Positions 42,484 to 51,780 of a stretch of 64,000 bases of DNA are shown piece after piece. Origin of the DNA: Polaribacter sp. Q13 (lineage in GTDB: Bacteria; Bacteroidota; Bacteroidia; Flavobacteriales; Flavobacteriaceae). Below the pieces are notes generated by a model. The model did no database searches and was not told where the DNA came from. It saw only the letters and a list, made by a program, of their open reading frames with translations. The stretch is taken from NCBI RefSeq assembly GCF_016858305.2, contig NZ_CP074436.1, positions 3,678,001 through 3,742,000 of the forward strand. The letters run 5' to 3'. The stretch's first letter is position 1; every line of letters starts with the position of its first letter. Position numbers and translations under genes: made by a program.

Positions 42484-43932
42484 CTATGCTTCCTTTTTTT
42501 TTCGATACTTTCCTCTCGGACCATTACCTTCTTGAAGTACAATTTCTGAATGCAATAATTCAGCAGCTTCAGCAGAACTCTTTACTTTGGTAGCGCTCCG
42601 TGCTATCATTTCTGCCTCAAAGGCAGTTAATACACTTTTCCGTATTCCTATTTCTTTCCATCGGGATAAAGAACTGTTTTCTTTTGATATTTCTCTTGCC
42701 AGTGATAATGCATCCAACAAAGCCTGGTTTGCACCTTGACCTTTAAATGGACTCATTGGATGAGCGGCGTCTCCTAATAATGTAACTTTTGCTACTTTTT
42801 CTAGCATTTCAGGTTTTAGTAATTCCCGGTCATACACAGGATATCCAGAAATATTTGCTTTGTTGGTTGCTTTTACAATCTGCGGAATAGGCTTGTGCCA
42901 CTGCGTTCTAAAACACGCTTCTTCTTTTAGTGCTTTCGCTCCTTTTAAATTGAGTTCTTTAGCTTCTTTTTCTGATATAGGAAAACTAAGTTGCCACATG
43001 ATGGTATCTGAATTAAACGGCATCATGTAGATGCGTTCATTACCATTTGCTGTTTGAAACACGGTGGCTGAATCTAATAAAGGGCTTTCAATATCTTTTA
43101 AATTCTTAAGAGGACAAATGCCTAGAATTACAATACAACCTAAGTAACGTAAAGGAGTTACCTCTTCATCAATAAGTTGATTTCTTACCGTACTACGAAT
43201 TCCATCAGCTCCAACTATAAGATCTGCCTTGGCATATTTTATTTCGTCGTTCACTTGAAATTTTAGACTTACTCCTTCGTTATCAGATTCATTATAATTT
43301 ATGAATTGATGTCCCCATTTTACTTTATCAAGTCCACCAAGTTGTTCTAGTAATGTTAGGCGCAAAGATTGTCTAGCAATATGTATATTAGTATGTTTTG
43401 GTGATGCTTTTGTGTCTGATCTTCCCCATTTTCTAATGCCCCATTCCCCAATAATTTTTCCATCTGTAGTGTGCACCACATGCTTGGTAGAAGTGATTCC
43501 TTCTTTTATAGAAAGAATACCTAAACCGGCCATAGCTTTACTTGCTTGTTGTAGTGTGAGACCGTAACCCTGAGAACGAGCATCGAAGTTAATATCTCGT
43601 TCATAAAGCGTAAAAGGTATTCCGCGATGCAAACAAGCTACTGCTAGTGCAATACCTCCAATTCCACCTCCAATAATGGCAACGTGCGGATAGTTTTCTG
43701 TGTCTGCAATAGGTAGATTGTTAGATGCTATAATTCCTGATCCTTTACAATTTAAACAGTTTTGTAGTTGACCTAGAGGTCGAATTGGAGCGGTTCCTTC
43801 TCCATTGGATTTTTTAAATTGTTCTAATAAAAATTTGTAGTTGAGTCGTACTTTTTTAGGAAGACTTTTCCTTATTTTTCCTGTGCCTTTACAATTCTTA
43901 CAAAGAATCCAATTATTCTCTTTCTTATTCAC
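42484..43932 (-). CDS. FAD-dependent monooxygenase with N-terminal CxxCxGxG zinc-ribbon pair
   Basis: 482 residues from a GTG. Residues 11-18 (CKNCKGTG) and 59-66 (CLNCKGSG) are two DnaJ-type CxxCxGxG elements that could bind one zinc. They precede a PHBH/UbiH-like flavoprotein: GGGIGGIALA at 88-97 for FAD, VGADGIRSTVR (NADPH/FAD DG motif) and GDAAHPMSPFKGQGANQAL. Such enzymes hydroxylate aromatics or polyketides. The zinc-ribbon fusion is unusual to me. Substrate unknown; neighbours give no pathway. Confidence 0.85.
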   Translation of the reverse strand: MNKKENNWILCKNCKGTGKIRKSLPKKVRLNYKFLLEQFKKSNGEGTAPIRPLGQLQNCLNCKGSGIIASNNLPIADTENYPHVAIIGGGIGGIALAVACLHRGIPFTLYERDINFDARSQGYGLTLQQASKAMAGLGILSIKEGITSTKHVVHTTDGKIIGEWGIRKWGRSDTKASPKHTNIHIARQSLRLTLLEQLGGLDKVKWGHQFINYNESDNEGVSLKFQVNDEIKYAKADLIVGADGIRSTVRNQLIDEEVTPLRYLGCIVILGICPLKNLKDIESPLLDSATVFQTANGNERIYMMPFNSDTIMWQLSFPISEKEAKELNLKGAKALKEEACFRTQWHKPIPQIVKATNKANISGYPVYDRELLKPEMLEKVAKVTLLGDAAHPMSPFKGQGANQALLDALSLAREISKENSSLSRWKEIGIRKSVLTAFEAEMIARSATKVKSSAEAAELLHSEIVLQEGNGPRGKYRKKKEA

Positions 43933-44145
43933 CTTTTTGCATGCTATTAATTCTGATTAGACATCTATTTTAACGATTTAATATAAATAGTAGTTACAGA
44001 AATCAGTTTAGTACATATAGCGAAGTTATCTTTTTTTAAGTTTAGGCACAAGTAAAACTCTTTTCTAACAAGTCTACATGATTAAGATATTAAAAGGCGA
44101 CAAATATTTAGGATTGAAATAGTGTTTAATAATTTTTTACTTTTT

Positions 44146-45111
44146 CTAATTCAGTTTTAATTTGTTTATTTTTCCATTGGAATCAAACGTAATTTTATCA
44201 AAACAAACAGATCTACGATATTTGTTGTTTGATAGTGTTTTATTATGATAAAATAAATACCATTCATTTTTAAATTTGGTTATTGAACCATGAGAAGTTG
44301 GCGAGTTTACCGGATCTACAACTTCGCCAATAAATTCAAAAGGACCTAAAGGATTGTCTGACATTGCATAAACTAAGGTGCTTTTTTTGCCCCAACCATT
44401 AGAATACATAAAATAAAATTTACCTTCTCTTTCAAAGATCCAAGGGCCTTCACCGTAAAAACCTCCATCATTTTGTTTATCATTTTCAATTCCTTTAATC
44501 TCCAACTTCATTACATCACCATCAATTTCCATCATATTTTCTTTCAATTTTACAACACGTAATTCTCGACATCCAAAGTACATGTATGCTTGATTGTTGT
44601 GAATTAATAATGCGGGGTCAATTGGTTCTGGACCTATTTTTTCTATTTGATTTGTATTGTCAATAAGTGGTTTTCCTAATTTGTCAGTAAACGGTCCGGT
44701 AGGAGAATCGCTAATTGCAACTCCAATTTTGGAACGTTCAACAGGGTAATAAAAATAATATTTTCCATTTCGGCTGATTGCATCTGGAGCCCAAGCCCAC
44801 TTTTTTGCCCATTTAATATCATCTAGCGTTAAGACTGCACCATGATCTTCCCAATCTACCATGTTTTCGGTTGAAAAAACATGCCAATCTATCATGTTAA
44901 AATAGGTTGCAGTATCTTCATCATGAGACGTGTATACATATAATTTATCTTTAAAAACTCTTGCAGAAGGATCTGCAGTATACATATGTTTAATAAAAGG
45001 ATTTTCTGTTTTTGTAAATTTAAAGGTTTCCTTTTGTGTTTTCTGACAACTAATTAAAAAGATAAGACCTAATAATAAGTACGAGTTTTTTTTGATTTTT
45101 AGCAACTTCAT
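44146..45111 (-). CDS. GH43-family glycosidase lipoprotein
   Basis: The ATG at 45111 gives a lipoprotein signal (SYLLLGLIFLISC, Cys22); an ATG nine codons upstream is possible. About 321 residues of five-bladed propeller with GH43 catalytic-site patterns: YTADPSARVF (base Asp), EPIDPALLI (pKa-modulating Asp) and YGEGPWIFE (acid Glu). Members cut arabinan- or xylan-type side chains. It is probably periplasmic or surface-anchored. There is no SusC/SusD pair nearby, so its substrate is unknown. Confidence 0.88.
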   Translation of the reverse strand: MKLLKIKKNSYLLLGLIFLISCQKTQKETFKFTKTENPFIKHMYTADPSARVFKDKLYVYTSHDEDTATYFNMIDWHVFSTENMVDWEDHGAVLTLDDIKWAKKWAWAPDAISRNGKYYFYYPVERSKIGVAISDSPTGPFTDKLGKPLIDNTNQIEKIGPEPIDPALLIHNNQAYMYFGCRELRVVKLKENMMEIDGDVMKLEIKGIENDKQNDGGFYGEGPWIFEREGKFYFMYSNGWGKKSTLVYAMSDNPLGPFEFIGEVVDPVNSPTSHGSITKFKNEWYLFYHNKTLSNNKYRRSVCFDKITFDSNGKINKLKLN

Positions 45112-45177
45112 TTTTTTCGATTTAGAAGATATCATCAAAAATAGTTTAATTGTAATTATTTTATAATAACAGATGGT

Positions 45178-45999
45178 TTATTTACTAACAGCAATCATCA
45201 TATGTGGACTAAAAGGCAACAAATATTCATCATTTTGAGTAAGAGTTTGTAGCGCTTTTAAAGTCTTCGATTTCTTCTTATTTAACATGTTTGCAAAATA
45301 TTCATTGTCTAACCAAATCATTCCTTCTACAGCAAAAAGATTTATAAAGTTGAGGTTTTGTTCTAAAAACTCAGCTTTTAAGCCTTCTGGTTTATGGTAA
45401 AAAGCATCTGCTAATAAAAAAGGAAAGTCTTTTGGTGCATCATGAACTCCTGTGGTAAGTTCTTTTTTGCACATATCAAAAAATGAATTTGCGTGAATCA
45501 TTCCGTTCATTAAACCAACCACGGTAGAAGCGGTTGCATTAATTGCAAAACCTAATATAATTCCGCCTTTTTTTAATACTCTTTTGGCTTCCAAAATAGC
45601 AGCGACTCTATCTTCTCTTTTTTGTAAGTGATATAAAGGTCCGTGTAAAATTACTAAATCGGCAACATTGTCTTTAAAAGGTAATTTTTTAGCTTCGCCT
45701 ATGGCAACAGAAAAAGGGTTCTTTAGTTTCTTAGCTCTTTTTTCTGCAAATTTTATGTGTTTTAAAACTGGCTCTACCAAATGAACAGTGTGGTTGTTTT
45801 TTGCCAGCCATTCAGAATATTTTCCTGTTCCACCACCAACATCAATAATGGTGCTATTTGGCTTAGAAATATGTTGTTGTATGAGTTCTTTTATACGTTC
45901 AAACTCAAAAATTCCCATTCCTTTTTCTAGTCTGGTTTCTTCTGAAGCTTTGTTGTAAAAGTTTTCTAATTCTTTACTGATAAGAGTTTTCTTTTTCAC
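45178..45999 (-). CDS. Class I SAM-dependent methyltransferase
   Basis: 273 residues from a GTG. SAM motif I is IIDVGGGTGKYSEWLA (about 56-71), followed by HLVEPVLKHIKFAEKR, DLVILHGPLYHL (motif II) and AKRVLKKGGIILGF. Substrate cannot be told. It is the last gene of a co-directional group that begins with the Cys-rich peptide and sigma factor; spacing to the upstream gene is 79 bp, so co-transcription is uncertain. Confidence 0.88.
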   Translation of the reverse strand: MKKKTLISKELENFYNKASEETRLEKGMGIFEFERIKELIQQHISKPNSTIIDVGGGTGKYSEWLAKNNHTVHLVEPVLKHIKFAEKRAKKLKNPFSVAIGEAKKLPFKDNVADLVILHGPLYHLQKREDRVAAILEAKRVLKKGGIILGFAINATASTVVGLMNGMIHANSFFDMCKKELTTGVHDAPKDFPFLLADAFYHKPEGLKAEFLEQNLNFINLFAVEGMIWLDNEYFANMLNKKKSKTLKALQTLTQNDEYLLPFSPHMMIAVSK

Positions 46000-46040
46000 C
46001 TTAAATATTTAAAGTATAAAAGTAATTAAAATATAGTGAA

Positions 46041-46066
46041 ATAGATTCCTGCTTTTGCAGGAATGA
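46041..46066. repeat. ATTCCTGC hairpin repeat relic
   Basis: ATTCCTGCTTTTGCAGGAAT (46045-46064) is a perfect 8-bp-stem hairpin with the wording of a dispersed flavobacterial repeat (AGATTCCTGC...GCAGGAATGA). It lies between two co-directional genes. Confidence 0.6.
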
Positions 46067-46078
46067 TAAAAAAGTAAA

Positions 46079-46969
46079 TTATTCTTTTAAGTGTTTATTA
46101 AAAAAATCAATGGTTCTTTTCCAAGATAAATCTGCAGCTGCTTCATCATATCTTGGTGTTGTATTATTATGGAACCCGTGGTTTACATCTGGGTAAAAAT
46201 GGGCTTCGTGTTCAATATTATTTTCTGTTAAAACTTTATCAAATTCTGGCCAACCTTCATTTACTCTTTTGTCTAAACCGGCATATTGTAATAATAAAGG
46301 AGCTTTAATTTTAGCTGCATCTTCTTTTTTTGGTTGTCTTCCGTAATACGGAACAGCCGCCGCTAAATCTGGTAATTTTACAGCCATCATATTCGCAATC
46401 CATCCTCCAAAACAAAAACCTACAACCGCTACTTTTCCGTTGCAATCTTTGTGAGATTTTAAATAATGGTAGCCAGCAATAAAGTCTTCTAACATTTCAC
46501 CTTGGTCTCGCTTTTTTTGCATATTTCTACCATCATCATCATTACCAGGATATCCTCCCATTGGAGAAAGTGCATCGGGTGCTAAGGTTATAAAATCTTC
46601 TAAGGCAGCTCTTCTAGCAACATCTTTTATATACGGGTTTAAGCCTCTGTTTTCATGAACTACTATAATTCCGGGTAATTTAGTTGTTACATCTTTTGGA
46701 ATTGATAATAAGCCCGTCATTTTTAATCCTCCTTTTGGAGAGGCGTAGTTTATGGTTTCTGATTTTAATCTTGGATCTGTAGGTTGTACTAAAATAGCAT
46801 CTACATAATTCGGAGAAATAAAACTTAATAAAGCAGGTAATGTAATAGCACCAACAGCAAATAAAGAAAGTTTTTTTAGAAAATCTTTTCGGTCTATTTT
46901 GTTGTGTGCATAATCATCATACAAATCAAATACTTCTTGACTAATATCTTCTTTTTTAAGTGCTGCCAT
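46079..46969 (-). CDS. Dienelactone-hydrolase-like alpha/beta hydrolase (YghX type)
   Basis: The ATG at 46969 (MAALKKEDISQEVFDLYDDY) is a better start than 47002. About 296 residues: an N-terminal helical part and a hydrophobic segment (about 37-57, LSLFAVGAITLPALL) like a membrane anchor or Tat-like signal without twin Arg. The hydrolase domain follows: VVHENRGLNPYI, nucleophile Cys in VGFCFGGW, Asp in YAGLDKRVN and His in DVNHGFHN. It lies downstream of the SigZ-like sigma gene on the same strand (gap 68 bp). Confidence 0.88.
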   Translation of the reverse strand: MAALKKEDISQEVFDLYDDYAHNKIDRKDFLKKLSLFAVGAITLPALLSFISPNYVDAILVQPTDPRLKSETINYASPKGGLKMTGLLSIPKDVTTKLPGIIVVHENRGLNPYIKDVARRAALEDFITLAPDALSPMGGYPGNDDDGRNMQKKRDQGEMLEDFIAGYHYLKSHKDCNGKVAVVGFCFGGWIANMMAVKLPDLAAAVPYYGRQPKKEDAAKIKAPLLLQYAGLDKRVNEGWPEFDKVLTENNIEHEAHFYPDVNHGFHNNTTPRYDEAAADLSWKRTIDFFNKHLKE

Positions 46970-47037
46970 TTTATCGATTTTTAAAGAATAATAGAATTTC
47001 AACTAATATAAAACATAAATAGAGTTTTATGGTTAAA

Positions 47038-47577
47038 TTATTTACAAACTTTGCAATCTTCTTTTTCTTTAATTTCACCAACTAAATTGCCATCATCATT
47101 TAAAACAAAACCGCAACAATCCATAAAACCTTGTGCAATTAATTTTCTTGCACGTTGAATTTGAGATTTTGTAGTTGGTAAGGATTGATTAAGTTCATTT
47201 GCAACTTCTTGTTGTTTCATCCCTTTTATATCTGAAAGAAATAAAGGGTCTCTGTATTTTTTAGGTAAGTTTTTTAAGATACTTCTTAAGCAGTCTTTTT
47301 CTGTGTGAATCGTTTCTGAAATTTTTGATTCACTTTCAAAATTTGCAATTTCAAAAGTTTTATTTGTAGACTTCCAGTAATCTAGAATAGAATTTCTAGC
47401 CACTGTAAAACACCAAGATTTTAGTTTTGTAATATCTTTTAAGCTATGTGTTTTAGTATGAATTTTTATAAAAGTATCCTGCAAAATATCATCTGCAATA
47501 GTGGTATCTTTTACTTTGCTGATAATAAATCGTTTTAAATCTTCAGAATATAAAGTCCAAACTTGTTTTGTAGTCAT
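47038..47577 (-). CDS. SigZ-like ECF sigma factor with cysteine-rich tail
   Basis: 179 residues. Region 2 (DDILQDTFIKIHTKTHSL and LKSWCFTVARNSILDYWK) and region 4 (LPKKYRDPLFLSDIKGMKQQ and SQIQRARKLIAQG) are complete. A 30-residue tail carries MDCCGF and CKVCK, the four-cysteine ending seen in SigZ-type factors, which may bind metal or sense redox (inference). The cysteine-rich peptide at 47661 lies 83 bp upstream and the dienelactone hydrolase downstream. No anti-sigma gene is adjacent. Confidence 0.88.
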   Translation of the reverse strand: MTTKQVWTLYSEDLKRFIISKVKDTTIADDILQDTFIKIHTKTHSLKDITKLKSWCFTVARNSILDYWKSTNKTFEIANFESESKISETIHTEKDCLRSILKNLPKKYRDPLFLSDIKGMKQQEVANELNQSLPTTKSQIQRARKLIAQGFMDCCGFVLNDDGNLVGEIKEKEDCKVCK

Positions 47578-47589
47578 AATAGAAATTTA

Positions 47590-47654
47590 CGTCATTGCAA
47601 AGTATGAAGCAATCTTTTATTTATAAGTAGATTATTTCAAACTGTGCAATGACG
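47590..47654. repeat. Palindromic dispersed repeat (CGTCATTGC family)
   Basis: CGTCATTGCAAAGTATGAAG (47590-47609) is imperfectly complementary to the part ending GTGCAATGACG (47654), giving arms of about 28 bp around TTTATTTATAA. The same word lies inside the mutase gene (58423-58450, GATTGCTTCGTTCCTCGCAA). Transcribed, it would fold between the metallothionein-like peptide and the sigma gene. Confidence 0.75.
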
Positions 47655-47660
47655 ATTTTT

Positions 47661-47762
47661 TTAACAGTTACAATTGCTGCAAGTACAGTTTGTACAATTA
47701 CAATTTTTACAATCTCCGGTTTTACAACCTTCACAATTACAAGTACAATTATTATTTTCCAT
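47661..47762 (-). CDS. Metallothionein-like cysteine-rich peptide
   Basis: 33 residues with 11 cysteines (positions 6, 8, 10, 13, 18, 21, 23, 26, 28, 31 and 33) in CxC and CxxC steps. It starts at an ATG with MENNNCTCNCEGCKTGDCKN and has no aromatic or hydrophobic residues. This composition is that of a metal-thiolate peptide and is very unlikely by chance in AT-rich DNA. It is too short for usual ORF cut-offs. It is followed by a palindromic repeat and the SigZ-like sigma gene whose tail is also cysteine-rich. Metal specificity is unknown. Confidence 0.75.
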   Translation of the reverse strand: MENNNCTCNCEGCKTGDCKNCNCTNCTCSNCNC

Positions 47763-47827
47763 GATATTTGTTTTAATATTCATAGAATAGACGCTGACTA
47801 GTTAAAAAAGATGCAAATTATTCTATT

Positions 47828-48355
47828 TTATTTAGATTTAGAACCAATAAAATGATCAGATTTTAACTGGAACAACACATTAAACGTAGTTAAACTACCA
47901 TAAATTCTTGTGATGTATTGTTGTAAATCAATTTTGTCTTGATCGTCTAGCGTTTTACTTGCATTTATTTTTTGTTCCATAACTCTAACACGATCTCTAA
48001 CCATTACTATTTTATGGAAAAAACCATCAATAGGAATTTCTTTAGAACTTAAATTAGAATCTTTAGGAGCTAGGGTTAAAGTGCCACCTTTCCATTTATC
48101 TGCAATATGCACTACTTCAGAAATATCGCTATATTTTTTTAATAGGTTTCTTAAAGTATTTTCTACTTCGTAAAAACTAACAGTATCTAATTCATCTACA
48201 ACTGCTTCTATAACTTCAAACTCACTATCTAAAGGAATGGTTTCTAAACCGCTTTCCTGAAAGGTAACCCAATAATTTTTACTATCTACGTTGGTAACTA
48301 CGCCAAAACCAAATCCAGAATGTTGAATTCTAGAACCTATTCCTAATAATTTCAT
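47828..48355 (-). CDS. Conserved-looking cytoplasmic protein with SH3-like N-terminus
   Basis: 175 residues. The first 45 (GIGSRIQHSGFGFGVVTNVD and WVTFQESGLETIPL) resemble the small Tudor/SH3-like 'VxHxxFGxGxV' domain at the end of UvrD/PcrA helicases. The rest is helical, with no enzymatic motif. It is co-directional with the Cys-rich peptide 65 bp downstream. Function unknown. Confidence 0.75.
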   Translation of the reverse strand: MKLLGIGSRIQHSGFGFGVVTNVDSKNYWVTFQESGLETIPLDSEFEVIEAVVDELDTVSFYEVENTLRNLLKKYSDISEVVHIADKWKGGTLTLAPKDSNLSSKEIPIDGFFHKIVMVRDRVRVMEQKINASKTLDDQDKIDLQQYITRIYGSLTTFNVLFQLKSDHFIGSKSK

Positions 48356-48633
48356 ATGTATTTATTTTCGTTTTATTGATATGTCTTTTTTAAATTTATT
48401 CTTTAGATTTTCATCTTAAGAACTATCTTAGATTAAAGATAATAATTAATATTGAAGTAATTAAATTATTTATATTTCAATAATTGCTGAAATTTTAATA
48501 ATAAATATTAGTTACAACTCTAATTTTGTTTCAATAAAATGGTTGGTTTTTACAAAAAATAAAAGTATTTTTTTATGAGAGTATTGATGATTGCTTATTT
48601 TAGCTTATTCAAACATTTTCTATTTTAGCTTTT

Positions 48634-50484
48634 ATGATTTTAAAAAAGAAAAGATTATGGCAATTAAGTTTTGCAATGTCTTTATTACTTTTGTTTTTAG
48701 CTTGTTCTAAACAAAATATTATTCGCCCGAATATAAAAAGTAAACTTGCTCGTTTAGATACTATTGCGCAAACGCAACCAGAAGATTTCTTTCTAGAATT
48801 AGATAGTTTACTCATAAATGCTAAAGACTTAACAAGCTTAGAACACGCAATGTTATTGTTTAAAAAGGGGGAAGTTTTATACCTGAATTTTAAATATCAA
48901 GAGGCAATTAATACACATTTAAAAGCGTATAATTTATTTACTGATTTAAAAGATAAGTATAATGAAGGCCGTTGTTTGATTACGTTAAGCGGAGCGTATT
49001 TGCATGTAGGCGATATTGAAACAGCACAGGTTTATGCACTTAAGGCCTTGCATTTATCACAATTAATTGAAGATAAAAGGATAGAAGGTAAAGCTTACAA
49101 TCAATTATTTAATCTTCATTTTAAGTTAAAAGATTATAAAAAAGCATTGTCTTATATAAACATAACAGATAGTTTGTTTTCTAAAGAAATTGATACTACT
49201 TCTATTATTTCAATAAAAAATAACAAAGCAAGTGTTTATTTAAAGTTAAAGGAATATAACAAAGCTTTAAAAACGTATTCTGAAGCTATGGCTTTAAGTC
49301 AATCTATTCGGAACCCTGTTTTATTAGCAAGTGTTTTAAATAATATTGGTTATACTTATATTGATGCAGTGAAATATGAAAATGCAGAAAAATTTTTAAG
49401 AGGAGCCGCTACTTTAAATAAGAATATTAAAGCTACTAATGCTGCACCTTATAAAGGATTAGGGAATTTATTTTTGCTAAAATCTAAAAATGATTCAGCA
49501 GCAATTAATTATAAAAAAGCACTAGATATTTACGTTGCTAATAAAAATGTAAAAGACGAGATAGAAGTTAGGGATAAATTAATTGCTATTTCTATTATGG
49601 ATGGAGATTATGTGAAAGCATTAGATAACCAGATAGTTAGAGATAGTTTGCAGTTAAATGTGAGTAGTTTAGAAAAAAACAGACTCTTAAATTTTGCAAA
49701 TGTTAATTATGAAGTAAAGAAAAAGGAGACAGAAATTAATCATCAAAAAGAAATAAATACACGAAATCAATGGCTTTTAATAAGCACTATTTTGTTATTT
49801 GTATTACTTGGTATTGCAACTGCTTTTTATGTGTATAACACTAAGTTAAGAGCTGCAAATAAAGCGTTTAATTTAGAACAAAGTTTGCTGCGTGTACAAA
49901 TGAATCCACATTTTATATTCAATACATTAGCAGCTATTCAGAATATAACTTTAGAAGGAAATGCTATAAAATCTTCTAATTATATTGCTAAGTTTTCTAA
50001 GTTGATAAGACAAAACTTCGATTATGTTAGAAAAGAAGCTATACCGCTTGATAAAGAAATTGCCATGATTTCTAACTATATAGAAACACAACAATTACGC
50101 TTTAATAATGTTTTTACGTATGCTCTAGAAATAGATGATTCTATTGATGTTTCTAAAATACAGGTGCCGCCAATGTTATTACAGCCATTTTTAGAAAATG
50201 CAATTGAGTATGGCTTAAAAGAAAAAAAAGAAGGTGGGAAACTTCTGCTTGTCATAAAAAAAGAAGCAGAAGAATTGCTTTTTGTTATTTTAGATAATGG
50301 AGTAGGAAGGTCTGCAAAAGCCAAAGAAGAAGAGGTAACAGAAGACCTACATGCAACATCTATTTTTAAGGAGCGTTTAAAAATGAGGAAAAAAGGCGAG
50401 GAGAAGTCATTTCTACTTCAAGATTTATTTGATGAAAACAATAATCCTTCAGGAACAAAAGTAGTATTTAAATTAAAAATTTAA
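48634..50484 (+). CDS. TPR-containing LytS-type sensor histidine kinase
   Basis: 616 residues. Lipoprotein-like start (SLLLLFLAC, Cys24), TPR-type helices (about 55-345, e.g. GEVLYLNFKYQEAINTHLKA), coiled coil, one transmembrane segment (about 380-402, WLLISTILLFVLLGIATAFY). A His_kinase domain follows with QMNPHFIFNTLAAIQNI and an HATPase (LLQPFLENAIEYGLKEKKEG; FVILDNGVGRS). The sensor should be periplasmic. The response regulator's ATG overlaps its stop by one base, and five unknown genes follow on the same strand. Confidence 0.92.
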   Translation: MILKKKRLWQLSFAMSLLLLFLACSKQNIIRPNIKSKLARLDTIAQTQPEDFFLELDSLLINAKDLTSLEHAMLLFKKGEVLYLNFKYQEAINTHLKAYNLFTDLKDKYNEGRCLITLSGAYLHVGDIETAQVYALKALHLSQLIEDKRIEGKAYNQLFNLHFKLKDYKKALSYINITDSLFSKEIDTTSIISIKNNKASVYLKLKEYNKALKTYSEAMALSQSIRNPVLLASVLNNIGYTYIDAVKYENAEKFLRGAATLNKNIKATNAAPYKGLGNLFLLKSKNDSAAINYKKALDIYVANKNVKDEIEVRDKLIAISIMDGDYVKALDNQIVRDSLQLNVSSLEKNRLLNFANVNYEVKKKETEINHQKEINTRNQWLLISTILLFVLLGIATAFYVYNTKLRAANKAFNLEQSLLRVQMNPHFIFNTLAAIQNITLEGNAIKSSNYIAKFSKLIRQNFDYVRKEAIPLDKEIAMISNYIETQQLRFNNVFTYALEIDDSIDVSKIQVPPMLLQPFLENAIEYGLKEKKEGGKLLLVIKKEAEELLFVILDNGVGRSAKAKEEEVTEDLHATSIFKERLKMRKKGEEKSFLLQDLFDENNNPSGTKVVFKLKI

Positions 50485-51221
50485 TGATAAAAGCAGTTAT
50501 AATAGAAGACGAATTTAATGCATTAAACACATTAGATAAACTAATTACCTATACTCAAAAAGACATTGAGGTTATTGCTAAAATAGATAATGTTACCGAT
50601 GCTATTTCATTTTTAAAAGAGGAAACTCCAGATTTAGTTTTTTTAGATATAGAATTGATTGGTGGTAATGCTTTTCAGATATTGGAAGCGATAGATAGCA
50701 TCGATTTTAAAATAATTTTTACAACAGCTTATGATGAGTTTGCAATAAAAGCGATAAAGTTTGATACCATAGATTATTTATTAAAACCGATAGATTCAGA
50801 AGAATTATCTGAATGTATAGATCGTTTTAGAGTAGGTTATAAAAAAGAACAAGTATATAAAAATGCTTTAGATCAAGTGTCTGAAATTAATAAAAAGGAA
50901 ATTGATAAAACCTTATTAATAAAAACTGCGGATGCACAATATTTTCTTCAGACAAAAGACATTGTTCGTTGTCAGTCTGATGGTGCGTACACTGTTTTTC
51001 ATACGGTTGATAAAAAAATAATGAGTGCTCGTAATCTAAAATACTATGAGAATATTTTAAGCGAACACACTTTTGTGCGCATACATCAATCGCATTTAGT
51101 AAATATAAAACACATAAAAACCATTAATGCTAACAACACTGTTTACTTAACAAATGGTGAAGTAATTCCTGTTGCTACTCGTAAAAAATCATACTTAAAA
51201 CAAGTTTTAGATACTTTATAA
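50484..51221 (+). CDS. LytTR-type response regulator
   Basis: 245 residues: receiver (Asp in LVFLDIELIGGNA; TTAYDEFAIKAI; YLLKPID) and LytTR domain (about 145-245, ETIVRCQSDGAYT-like region reading DIVRCQSDGAYTVFH; FVRIHQSHLVNIKHI). Coupled to the kinase by a one-base overlap. It probably controls the 51329-56135 genes, which begin 107 bp downstream on the same strand (inference from position). Confidence 0.92.
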   Translation: MIKAVIIEDEFNALNTLDKLITYTQKDIEVIAKIDNVTDAISFLKEETPDLVFLDIELIGGNAFQILEAIDSIDFKIIFTTAYDEFAIKAIKFDTIDYLLKPIDSEELSECIDRFRVGYKKEQVYKNALDQVSEINKKEIDKTLLIKTADAQYFLQTKDIVRCQSDGAYTVFHTVDKKIMSARNLKYYENILSEHTFVRIHQSHLVNIKHIKTINANNTVYLTNGEVIPVATRKKSYLKQVLDTL

Positions 51222-51328
51222 GCGCAATTATAAAACGAAGAACGACAAATGTAAAACGGTTTTAAAAACATCCTATTCAAATCTTAGTTTTGAGGTATAC
51301 AAAGAAATAACCTTTAAATTAAAAGATC

Positions 51329-51739
51329 ATGGGATTAAAAGAAAACAGATTTACAAAAACATTTCAAGAAGAACAATTTCCACAATTAAAAGCACAAATA
51401 ATTGAAGCTGCAGGTTTTGATGTTGCTTTAAACATTGAGTGGAGTACTTTGTTTGAAGAACGCTTTTTACACCTTTATGCAGATTCGTATCCAAAAATAT
51501 ATTTCTTACCACTTATAGAAGCCTTTAAGTCTATTGCTGCAGACGATATGGGAAAAGAAGCTTTATCTGAAGGCTTAAAAGAAATACACATATTAAATAC
51601 CAAAGACCATCACAATCCTAAAAATGGATTTACATTTTCAGATGGAGTTTTAACGATAGATCATAGTCCTATTATAAATGCACCAGACGTTAATAGTAGA
51701 ATTAAAGTACTTGTAGAGTTATTAGAAAATAATTTATAA
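51329..51739 (+). CDS. Small protein paralogous to the N-terminal domain of the 53462 gene
   Basis: 136 residues, soluble and acidic, without a signal peptide. It lines up along its whole length with residues 1-135 of the 391-residue protein two genes downstream: MGLKE.R at the start, PKIYF.PLIEAFK in the middle, DHSP with conserved DGVL/EGVL-IDHSP later. Charged helices with a short central strand. I do not recognise the family. First gene after the LytTR regulator. Confidence 0.75.
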   Translation: MGLKENRFTKTFQEEQFPQLKAQIIEAAGFDVALNIEWSTLFEERFLHLYADSYPKIYFLPLIEAFKSIAADDMGKEALSEGLKEIHILNTKDHHNPKNGFTFSDGVLTIDHSPIINAPDVNSRIKVLVELLENNL

Positions 51740-51780
51740 GGAGCGTTTAAAATTTAGTGTAATTGGTAAAAGATATTGGT

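Noticed and set aside
42402-42593. 63-codon plus-strand frame at the end of the monooxygenase gene
   Set aside because: Half of it overlaps the monooxygenase 3' end in antisense; the rest shows no recognisable protein character.
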